Shown here: positions 1 through 6,477 of the stretch, piece after piece
How the letters are laid out: each line of letters starts with the position of its first letter
Numbering within the stretch: the stretch's first letter is position 1
The notes under the pieces: generated by a model
What the model saw: only the letters and a program-made list of their open reading frames with translations
The model's database searches: none
What the model was told of the DNA's origin: nothing
Translations under genes and position numbers: made by a program
Assembly (NCBI RefSeq): GCF_021310995.1
Contig: NZ_CP054151.1
Span: 661,501 to 725,500 of the forward strand
Reading direction: 5' to 3'
DNA: 64,000 bases
From: Agrobacterium vaccinii
Lineage (GTDB): Bacteria > Pseudomonadota > Alphaproteobacteria > Rhizobiales > Rhizobiaceae

Positions 1-130
1 GCTGGAAGTCGGCACCGGATAGTCCGTGATCGGTGCAGATTTCCGAGCATCCTGCCGCCTCCAACGCGGCGATCTGCAGTCCGAGGTTCTGTTCGACCGT
101 TGATACACGGGCATAACCGACCAGCTTCAT
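1..130 (-). CDS. Serine recombinase (resolvase/invertase family), N-terminal part only
   Basis: Only the first 43 codons are present; the gene runs off the left edge. The translation starts MKLVGYARVSTVEQN and continues with LQIAALEAAGC and DHGLSG. This matches the start of the small serine recombinase catalytic domain: YARVST with the nucleophilic serine, then the L-Q-x-x-A-L helix and the D-x-G-x-SG segment. An alternative ATG lies two codons upstream (136), but the AAGG ribosome site is 8 nt from the chosen ATG and only 2 nt from the other. Such enzymes resolve or invert plasmid and transposon DNA, which fits the accessory character of the left end. Specificity cannot be judged without the C-terminal helix-turn-helix. 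Confidence 0.85.
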   Translation of the reverse strand, partial: MKLVGYARVSTVEQNLGLQIAALEAAGCSEICTDHGLSGADFQ

Positions 131-336
131 GTTCATTACCTTCACACGCCGTTTTCTTGCTAAGCGATTGACATAAAGGAACCTTTTCGCTCTGTCGGTC
201 ATTAAATGGAGCTTCTCCGGAAGCCCTTGAAACTACAGGATGCTTCCAGATAAGCAGTTACAGCTGACCTCTATCGGACAAAGGTTCCCTTTCGCTCTTG
301 CAGGCACATCTAGGCCCGATTAGCAGTGAGGAGTGC

Positions 337-588
337 ATGGACGTTTCATTGATCATTTTTGCATCAGGCTTTGTGTTCGGTGGCGCTTGCGCGATATTGG
401 CGGCAAATAAAGGCCGCGATCCGATTGGATGGTTCGCGCTCGGCTTCTTCTTCAGCATCATCGCGTTGATCGTAATTGCTGCACTATCGCCTGCAGTGAA
501 ATCTGACCGTGTTCTGTCGAAGCGACGCCAGGGAAAGGGCGAATTCGCACCCAATCCCAAAGATCCAGAGCGTCCCTGGCTAGGATGA
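337..588 (+). CDS. Small two-helix membrane protein of unknown function
   Basis: The protein is 83 aa. The ATG at 337 is chosen because GAGGAG lies 5 nt upstream. Residues 3-22 form one hydrophobic segment (LIIFASGFVFGGACAILA). A second follows the motif KGRDPIGWFALGFFFSIIA. The tail is charged and soluble. The K/R-G-R-x-P-x-GWF-x-LG pattern recurs in many small bacterial membrane proteins whose role is unknown. No partner gene is adjacent: the next gene runs on the other strand. Function is not assigned. Confidence 0.6.
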   Translation: MDVSLIIFASGFVFGGACAILAANKGRDPIGWFALGFFFSIIALIVIAALSPAVKSDRVLSKRRQGKGEFAPNPKDPERPWLG

Positions 589-621
589 GACGCTCCGACA
601 ATCGTCTGCCTCCGCGATTGG

Positions 622-960
622 TCAGGTCGGCCTGATGTAATTCGATGCGTGAGATGCCGAACCGCCTGAGAAGAATGTCGCATGTCCTTCCTCTTCGGCC
701 AGCTTCTGGTTTAGCACAGCGACCACGTCACCATAAGTGCGACGCTTATCACGCCACATGGGGTAGAGCTTGCCGCAGAGCCTGCGAAATTCAGGCTCGT
801 ATTCGAGAGGGAAGGGGTCCGGATCAAAAGCAAGGCATTCGCACAGCTGGCGCAGGGTCAAACGGCAGCCGTCGTGAACGCCCACGCAGTGGCTGTCACG
901 GATGTAGGCGTAGTAATTGACGCGGTTTCGAAAGAACCGGCGTATATCAGTAAAGTTCAT
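622..960 (-). CDS. Hypothetical protein, 112 aa
   Basis: The start is the ATG at 960, which has AAGGAAA about 6 nt upstream; an earlier in-frame ATG at 981 has no comparable site. The protein is basic and aromatic at the N-terminus (MNFTDIRRFFRNRVNYYAYIRD) and has a C-x-C pair (LCECLAFD). No signal peptide or membrane segment is visible. I do not recognise the family. A 61-nt stem-loop (1064-1124) lies about 100 nt upstream, between this gene and the next gene in the same direction, so the two may be transcriptionally separate. Confidence 0.5.
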   Translation of the reverse strand: MNFTDIRRFFRNRVNYYAYIRDSHCVGVHDGCRLTLRQLCECLAFDPDPFPLEYEPEFRRLCGKLYPMWRDKRRTYGDVVAVLNQKLAEEEGHATFFSGGSASHASNYIRPT

Positions 961-1063
961 TTTGGTTTCCTTAAATAGCAAAAGGCTGCGACCGCGCTCT
1001 CGCGGGACGCTCTATATCTTCGTAGCTGATGGCCGAAACGACTTGCCGAAAGGATATCACCTC

Positions 1064-1124
1064 GTAATCGTTCCCTATATTTACATACTCTTTGAAAGAA
1101 GAAGCTGTAATAGGGAATGATTAC
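1064..1124. repeat. Long inverted repeat, 15-bp arms
   Basis: The arms GTAATCGTTCCCTAT (1064-1078) and ATAGGGAATGATTAC (1110-1124) pair over 15 positions with a single G-T wobble. The 31-nt centre contains a second inverted pair, TTACA (1081-1085) and TGTAA (1106-1110). There is no T-run, so it is not a standard terminator. It lies between two leftward genes. It could be a small mobile-element remnant, a recombination site or a structured RNA; the sequence alone does not decide. Confidence 0.6.
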
Positions 1125-1139
1125 ATCCCGGCTCGGCGT

Positions 1140-2138
1140 TTAGTGGCAAGACGTGACTGGAGCGGCACCTGCCTTCCTACGATGGTTCGCGACGTTAATA
1201 GAGATCCGCTTCCGGTCTGCGTCCAGAACAGGGGATGCGGACCCGGTGATCTTGACGGTGATATCGATGGCCTCAGCAGATGCCGCGCTACATCTAGCTA
1301 TTAGCGGGCACAGGTCGCACGGCGCACGATTGACATCGATGGTCTCGGCGATTCCGAAACAGCTGGGGAGAAGATCTGCCTGATCAAGCTTGACGACCGG
1401 CCTGACCTCCCAGGCACGATCGTTGGCTGCGATCTTTGCGCGGTGCACAAGCTCTTCGCGATCTTCGTCCGGGGGTGCTAACGCAAGCCCCTGCTCCAGA
1501 CTCAGATGACGCTTGATGAATACACTGTCGGCGATCTGGTCGGCCAGCGGCCGGTGCTCGTGCCGGATCTCTGACGTCATCAGCTCGCAGAAATCCTCCT
1601 GAGGTGGCAAAACGCGGTAGTTCTCCGTCCGGTAGTGAGGAATGTCTGCGACGCTCTTCATGCGAAGCGGGAGCACATCCTCAACGTGCTCGTGAAACAA
1701 CGCCCACCAGGCCACGCTATTCCTCTTCGATGCATGAAGCTGGTTAGGCAGCATGGTCCAGAAGCGCTTGCGGCGGGACGCGAAGTAAAAGCTGAAGTCG
1801 ACCAGCAAATCATACGGGACGAAGATTGCGTCGGTCCGGGCGCGTGCACGCCAGAGCGCGGTAAACCAGCGAGCACGCTCGGAAGGAACGCCGGTCTTGG
1901 TGCCCGATACCGCTTCAGCGAGCCCCATATCAACGTTGCGGCTCACATACCGCCGGAGCCCAGCGATGTAGTGCTGTCCGAACTGCATTGTAGCCTCCAG
2001 GGGAGACATGAAGCGATAGTCAAACCAGCGCTTCATCATCAACTGGCTCTCGTCCTTCCAGTCCGTGGGGTGAAGGACAGTCCGCATTCGAACTATATCC
2101 GCAATACGTTTATCAAGCTTTGCCTTATCCATTGGCAC
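1140..2138 (-). CDS. Hypothetical protein, 332 aa
   Basis: The start GTG at 2138 has AAGGAG about 6 nt upstream; an ATG two codons later (2132) is also possible. The middle (about residues 85-160) is rich in Trp, Arg and Phe (RWFTALWRARARTD, FYFASRRKRFWTML). Near the C-terminus there is a cysteine cluster, CDLCPLIARC (C-x2-C-x5-C), that could bind zinc. No signal peptide or membrane helix is seen. I do not recognise the family. Its place in an island with recombinases suggests an accessory gene; no function is proposed. Confidence 0.55.
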   Translation of the reverse strand: MPMDKAKLDKRIADIVRMRTVLHPTDWKDESQLMMKRWFDYRFMSPLEATMQFGQHYIAGLRRYVSRNVDMGLAEAVSGTKTGVPSERARWFTALWRARARTDAIFVPYDLLVDFSFYFASRRKRFWTMLPNQLHASKRNSVAWWALFHEHVEDVLPLRMKSVADIPHYRTENYRVLPPQEDFCELMTSEIRHEHRPLADQIADSVFIKRHLSLEQGLALAPPDEDREELVHRAKIAANDRAWEVRPVVKLDQADLLPSCFGIAETIDVNRAPCDLCPLIARCSAASAEAIDITVKITGSASPVLDADRKRISINVANHRRKAGAAPVTSCH

Positions 2139-3077
2139 AGTTTCTCCTTCGGGCGACCAAAGTCGTCCGGCTAGTGTTCTTCGAGGGTCGGCAAGCGCTT
2201 GCTGTTTTGAGTTATAGCAAGATGGCGAAGCGAGCGCATATGATCGCTAAAGAATCTTCAAGCCTCGGCTTGTGCGCACTGACTCGAGGTTTCGCGTAGG
2301 AGCGTTCCATTAACCAAAGTGATGCGCTGCACTGTCAGGCAGATGACGCCCGTATGGGGGCTTCTCTGTCAATTTGCGGTATGGGAGGATAGGGCACCCA
2401 ATCATTGCCGCTACGGAAGGCATCCCCATCGTGCGGCTTGATTTTTTCTAGGACTTCGATGTCCACGATCGAACTGGATCATGATTGACCATCTCCACAA
2501 CCCTTGGCAGAGGAGGTTCAACGGCACCGGGTGGACGCGAACGAGAGGCGGACGCCCCGGTCTAGATCGTCCACGGAGAGCTTTGGCGCATGGGAGCGTT
2601 CGACAGCTGTCAGCTCCTATTCGCAGATCACGTTAATCGCCATGCCCTGGCACACTGATATAGATTGATCTACGCATGTTTCCTGGCGCGACGGCGGATA
2701 TGTTTTCTCCACTGGCACCCAAGGATCGGTAGCGTCGACTAGCCGGCTCACCAGTGCGGCGGTTGCGAAGTTTGGAAGCCAAGGCTCCGTTGGCTGAAAG
2801 GAACCGAGGTGAAAGGCACCTGATGCAACTCAAGCGCGTTGCGTAATCTTTACATCGGCACCAAAAACGCTTGAAATGGGAAAAATCCGCAAGATGATGT
2901 AAACATCATGACAAGGTTGGGTCCAAATCGGCAGTGTTTTTGAGCTTAGGGGAAGGATATTCGCAACCTAAGATATATGTCTTTAACAGATTTCGTCGGT
3001 CAACCTTGACGGATTCGGTGCTGAGGCAAGGTTTATGTAAACGTCGCGCAAGGCAACGCCATCAACCGTATATTAAT
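2139..3077. other. 939-bp stretch without a convincing gene
   Basis: Neither strand carries an open frame with a ribosome site and a coherent protein; the short frames present are compositional noise or run antisense into the integrase. The stretch may be a decayed remnant of the island. One clear structure is present: the perfect dyad ATGATGT-aa-ACATCAT at 2894-2909, about 170 bp beyond the 3' end of the integrase. TGTAAAC occurs in the dyad region and again near 3035. Confidence 0.5.
2894..2909. promoter_or_regulatory. Perfect 7-bp dyad, possible operator or integrase site
   Basis: ATGATGT (2894-2900) and ACATCAT (2903-2909) are perfect inverted repeats with a 2-nt spacer. The dyad sits in a non-coding stretch on the 3' side of the integrase gene. 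It could be a binding site for a small dimeric regulator or an arm-type site of the integrase. No gene start lies directly beside it. Confidence 0.35.
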
Positions 3078-4070
3078 CTATCCCAGCCGAGCCACGAGGT
3101 CATCAGCGCTGAGATGGGTGTAGCGCTTCAACATCCGGAGCTCCTTGTGTCCAGAGATGCTGCTAACTTCGATGATGTTCAGTCCACGCTCGAAAAGACG
3201 GCTGACGCCTTCGTGGCGCAGGTCGTGGAAGCGCAGTGACTTGATACCTGCCCGGATCAACAACCTGCGCCACGCCTGCTCCAGCGCTCCCGGTGTCATC
3301 GGAAAAACCTTAGATAGATCTACCACAGCCCGCTCCTTCCACTCCGTCAGTGCATCGAATGCTCTCTGGGATAGCGGCACCTCGCGACTGGATCCGTTCT
3401 TAGTCATCGTAAGCGTGATTACCCGGCGATTGTGGGAGATATCAGACCAGCGCAACCCAAGGATTTCACCACGCCGCATCCCTGTCTCGATCGCCAAGAT
3501 CAGCAGCGTCTTGAAGTATGGCGTCTGCCCGCCGTCGCAGCCATTGAGGAGGCGCTGTTCCTCGGTGCCCGTCAACCGTCTGCTGCGTTCGTTACGAATG
3601 ACCGGACGGCGCACCAGCTTCACCACATTCTTGGCAAGCGGCAATCCCCAATCGCGGATTGCCACTTCAAGGACATGGCTGAGAATAGCAAGCTCCCGGA
3701 CAGTGGTAGATGGAGCTACGGCTTGAAGGCGTTCATCCCGGAACGAAGCAATGTCCTGCTGACTCAGTCCGATCAGCGTTCGGTAGGCGAGATCATGACG
3801 ACGCAGCACGTCAATCCGCTGGATTTCCTGGACGGAGCCGCGCTTCAAAGGAGAGACTTCCCGCTGGTATCGTTCAAGAAGCTGTCCGAGCGTTGTGCTC
3901 TCGAGGATCTTCGTGTCCGGCGCCGCACCGAACCGGTCCACCTGCGCTTCGAGATCACGCGCCCACTTTTCAGCTTCGAGCTTCGTGTCAAAGCTCTTGC
4001 AGCGTGGCTTCATGCCGCGGCGACGAACCTGTGCTTGCCAGCGTCCTCTGAGTTTTCTGATTGTTGCCAT
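3078..4070 (-). CDS. Tyrosine recombinase / integrase
   Basis: The 330-aa protein is a complete phage-type integrase. An N-terminal arm-binding-like region (ATIRKLRGRWQAQVRRRG) is followed by a SAM-like core-binding domain (about 58-150) and the catalytic domain. The catalytic set is visible: R199 (TGMRRGE), K224 (TKNG), H282 and R285 (HDLRH), H308 (SGHKE) and Y317 (RYTHL). It would cut and rejoin DNA at attachment sites. The ATG at 4070 has GGAG 6-7 nt upstream. It lies directly beside one of two direct repeats (4077-4128) that flank the retron, and about 5 kb from a tRNA-Ser gene that could be the chromosomal target. Confidence 0.93.
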   Translation of the reverse strand: MATIRKLRGRWQAQVRRRGMKPRCKSFDTKLEAEKWARDLEAQVDRFGAAPDTKILESTTLGQLLERYQREVSPLKRGSVQEIQRIDVLRRHDLAYRTLIGLSQQDIASFRDERLQAVAPSTTVRELAILSHVLEVAIRDWGLPLAKNVVKLVRRPVIRNERSRRLTGTEEQRLLNGCDGGQTPYFKTLLILAIETGMRRGEILGLRWSDISHNRRVITLTMTKNGSSREVPLSQRAFDALTEWKERAVVDLSKVFPMTPGALEQAWRRLLIRAGIKSLRFHDLRHEGVSRLFERGLNIIEVSSISGHKELRMLKRYTHLSADDLVARLG

Positions 4071-4076
4071 GTGATC

Positions 4077-4128
4077 TCCAAGCGATGTTGAAGATCATGC
4101 GTAGGACGTCCCCGGAGGGGTGCCAAGG
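4077..4128. repeat. Left imperfect direct repeat flanking the retron
   Basis: This 52-bp block matches 6387-6438 in the same orientation. TGTTGAAGATCA (4086-4097) and GGTGCCAAGG (4119-4128) are identical in both copies and lie exactly 21 nt apart in both. The outer nine bases agree at seven positions, while the 21-nt centre agrees at only about eight. Overall about 37 of 52 positions match. It lies just upstream of the integrase start. Confidence 0.6.
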
Positions 4129-4185
4129 ATTATCATGGCCGCTGTCAGGTTCACCCAATTTGCGTTCTAACAGCACCATACGAGT

Positions 4186-5160
4186 TTAAATCTTTACAGG
4201 ATTTTGGGAACTGTCAGAACCTTGCTGGAGGTAAGCTCTTTTTATGTCAGCTATAGCCTGCGCTCCATATTTGTTGGCTAGGCGGGAAATAAAAGCAGGC
4301 TCGATATCCTCGGCAAATGACAAGTGACCAGCTAATCGGCATATGTCTGCGTTTGACAGCACACCCAGCGTCCACCTGTGAACGCCAGCCCTGATGTTTC
4401 GTTTTCTCTGCTGACCTAAAGAAACACTCCCGTCATTTGTCAATATTAAACCAGTAACCATGCGTTTATACTTTTTCGTCGCAAGAACGGTCTTGTCATG
4501 GTTAATTTTAAGCCGTGGAGACCGAAGATCTTTAACAATACGCTCGAGTGCTTTTGGAACTCCTGTCAGAAAACCAGTTCTTTGCGCTGAGAACGTGATG
4601 TCATCTGCGTATCTTGTATAAGTGACCTTCTGAGAGGCACAATACGCTTGCATCGCAATATCAAAATCAAACATAAGAATATTTGACAAAGGCGGCGATG
4701 ATGGTGCTCCTATAGCCAGTCTTAAGACAGTTGAATGCCGGTTTTTTCTTCTAAACATTATTTTTGAACTTAACTCGACGTCCTCTTCATCGTTAAAAAC
4801 TTTGTGTCGATGACAATATTCCTGCCAGTCCTCAGCCCGAAGGGATGGAAAAAAGTCTTGAAAATCAAACTTCAAGATCGGACCATTGTGGGAGTGGGCC
4901 TGAGCATTCTGCTTTAGGCCGATACCGGGGCGATAAGCCATCGCAGCCGGGTGCACTGGCAGCTTGGAGAGGACAATATCATTCAAGGCTCGCTGCAGGA
5001 CCTTTAGTTCTCGGGCTGGCTGCGCTATTTCTCGCCGCCCGCCCCGTCGCTTCGCGATACTATAGACTTTGTAGCGGTCGGGGGAGTTGCTTATTATCGC
5101 GCGAAGGTCCCTGTCACTTAGGCCTGTAGCGGTCGAGAGAGCTTTTAAAATTTCACTCAT
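4186..5160 (-). CDS. Retron reverse transcriptase (St85/Ec86-like)
   Basis: The 324-aa protein carries the retron hallmarks: N85-A-Q-A-H89 (the NAxxH of region X), the metal-binding aspartates of motif A (KFDFQDFF, D98), motif B-like GAPSSPPLSN (151-160), the catalytic Y184-A-D-D187, and V235-T-G (the VTG motif of region Y). It reverse transcribes the msd part of the upstream structured RNA to make msDNA. Its ATG overlaps the effector stop by 4 bp, so the two are translationally coupled. The base composition is visibly richer in A+T than that of the core genes to the right, consistent with horizontal transfer. Length is normal for retron RTs. Confidence 0.95.
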   Translation of the reverse strand: MSEILKALSTATGLSDRDLRAIISNSPDRYKVYSIAKRRGGRREIAQPARELKVLQRALNDIVLSKLPVHPAAMAYRPGIGLKQNAQAHSHNGPILKFDFQDFFPSLRAEDWQEYCHRHKVFNDEEDVELSSKIMFRRKNRHSTVLRLAIGAPSSPPLSNILMFDFDIAMQAYCASQKVTYTRYADDITFSAQRTGFLTGVPKALERIVKDLRSPRLKINHDKTVLATKKYKRMVTGLILTNDGSVSLGQQRKRNIRAGVHRWTLGVLSNADICRLAGHLSFAEDIEPAFISRLANKYGAQAIADIKRAYLQQGSDSSQNPVKI

Positions 5161-6101
5161 CTGACGCTGCCATAGAATTGAGTAATAACACTGTAACGAA
5201 GTGGCTCATGGTCTTTCCAGTGTTCGCGGATGGCGAGACGACGGCGGGCCTTGTTCTGCAGGGCCCTGCTTACTTTGGTCGTTATGACAGCAGCGTCAGG
5301 AAGTGGGTTTGCAATAAAAAACTCGTCAAGACCCTTTTTTCGTCGGGCGATCCACTCGACAGACTCCGCGCACAGAAGGTATCTCTTCAGATCCGGCGTA
5401 GGAACATATACACCGACGATCAGAAGTAGTTCATCTATTTCATTGAACGTGAGTGCGCCGTATTCTTGTATTAAACCGACAATAAGTTTTATGATGTGGC
5501 CAGGCCGGTCAATGTTAAAAGTCGTAGGATCCCGCGTCGTAGCCAATCTTAGTTTTAATGGTGCCTGCAGCTGCTCTTTCAGCACGCCGATTTTGATGCC
5601 CCCAGGCGCACTCACGTCGCCGACATCAGCATCATCTATTACGAAAATAGACGTATTCCCGTGCTTGCGCTCAAGAAAGCGTAACGGTCCGAGCCTGATG
5701 AAAGAGGTTTCCCCCTTGCCCCGCCAGTGTCTGTCTCTAACTACCACAAGCAGCCTTGAAGCAATCTCTTGAATGACGCAAAACGCTCCTAGCTCTGCCA
5801 TGCTTCCCTCGCTTTCACAAAAAAGCAGGATCAGATCGGAAATCTCCGCCAAATCGGTCTCAAACTGGAGAACGTCCTCATATGAATCAGCGAAAATGTG
5901 AAGTTTGGTAATATCCTCCGCTTGGATAATCGCTTTTCCTTTTATTGCAGGGTTATCCAGGATCTTGAGAAAGCCATCTCGTAATGACAGCGCAACTGGC
6001 TCATCGATATTGGAATATGGACCTCCGCAAAGGAACACTACTGCAGAAGGAGATTGGACATGGATTTTGTCCACGTCCAATTCCTCTGCAAATAGCAACA
6101 T
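5157..6101 (-). CDS. Retron St85/Ec86-family effector, nucleoside deoxyribosyltransferase-like
   Basis: The 314-aa protein shows the signature of the Ec86 (type II-A) retron toxin. There is FLCGG at 23-27, an acidic AED at 61-63, the long SDLILLFCESEGS-MAELGAF block (88-107) with E96 and E103, and SFIRLGPLRFLER at 133-145. The C-terminal half (from about 185) is basic and helical and resembles the DNA-binding half of those effectors. In the known system msDNA and RT hold the toxin inactive until phage attack; here that role is inferred by homology. The ATG at 6101 overlaps the predicted a2 arm of the RNA. A GTG at 6074 with AGAGGA 7 nt upstream is a credible alternative start that avoids the overlap. 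Confidence 0.9.
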   Translation of the reverse strand: MLLFAEELDVDKIHVQSPSAVVFLCGGPYSNIDEPVALSLRDGFLKILDNPAIKGKAIIQAEDITKLHIFADSYEDVLQFETDLAEISDLILLFCESEGSMAELGAFCVIQEIASRLLVVVRDRHWRGKGETSFIRLGPLRFLERKHGNTSIFVIDDADVGDVSAPGGIKIGVLKEQLQAPLKLRLATTRDPTTFNIDRPGHIIKLIVGLIQEYGALTFNEIDELLLIVGVYVPTPDLKRYLLCAESVEWIARRKKGLDEFFIANPLPDAAVITTKVSRALQNKARRRLAIREHWKDHEPLRYSVITQFYGSVR

Positions 6102-6267
6102 AGCTTACCCTTGAAGCCCTGTAAGGTAGGGATTGATTATCGAGCGGAGCGTCCCGAAGGGCGATGTTCAATCACTACCTTACAGGGCACCAAAATTCCG
6201 CAATATAATGAGGTCCAGCGAAGCGCTAGACCAAGTGCTAGACAATGCACTCAATACACGTAAGCCA
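6101..6267 (-). ncRNA. Predicted retron msr-msd RNA
   Basis: Reading the minus strand from 6267: the a1 arm TGGCTTAC (6267-6260) pairs with the a2 arm GTAAGCTA (6108-6101) over 8 bp including one G-U. Two msr hairpins follow: GTGC/GCAC (6235-6250, 8-nt loop) and a 9-bp stem with a CTT loop (6212-6232). Next comes the msd hairpin at 6116-6188. Its outer 14 bp are perfect (GCCCTGTAAGGTAG against CTACCTTACAGGGC) and a further roughly 10 bp pair inside, with a CCC-TTC-GGG tip. Order and size match Ec86-type retrons, with the RNA just upstream of effector and RT. The branching guanosine was not identified with certainty. Confidence 0.8.
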
Positions 6268-6271
6268 ATCG

Positions 6272-6299
6272 ACGATAGCCGGACGAGACAAAATGTCAA
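6272..6299 (-). promoter_or_regulatory. Predicted promoter of the retron RNA and operon
   Basis: On the minus strand TTGACA (6299-6294) and TATCGT (6277-6272) are separated by 16 nt. The expected start of transcription, about 6 nt downstream, falls at the start of the a1 arm (6265-6267), so promoter and RNA predictions support each other. Confidence 0.6.
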
Positions 6300-6386
6300 C
6301 TCAGTTTCCCAGCCGTGAACAAGCTAGATCTCGAGGTCACGTCGTTAAACTATCAAACGTATTCGAAGTTCCGGATCGTCACCAAG

Positions 6387-6438
6387 TCCAAACGGTGTTG
6401 AAGATCACGAGTGGGATACCTGTAAACTGGTGCCAAGG
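6387..6438. repeat. Right imperfect direct repeat flanking the retron
   Basis: This is the partner of 4077-4128 in the same orientation, 2310 bp away. TGTTGAAGATCA (6396-6407) and GGTGCCAAGG (6429-6438) are conserved with the same 21-nt spacing, while the centre differs. The pair brackets the promoter, RNA, effector and RT and nothing else. Confidence 0.6.
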
Positions 6439-6477
6439 CATGTTCGTCCGACCGAAACGACAAGAAGTATTGTCGAT

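Larger units (their letters stand above)
6268..6477. other. Retron upstream region, non-coding
   Basis: Between the RNA start and the end of the next leftward gene there is no credible open frame. The region holds the retron promoter (6272-6299) and the right copy of the flanking direct repeat (6387-6438). Nothing else was recognised. Confidence 0.6.

Noticed and set aside
3988..4179. Short minus-strand frame spanning the integrase start and the left direct repeat
   Set aside because: It overlaps the integrase gene in another frame, has no ribosome site and no family likeness; the non-coding part is better explained as the repeat and integrase leader.
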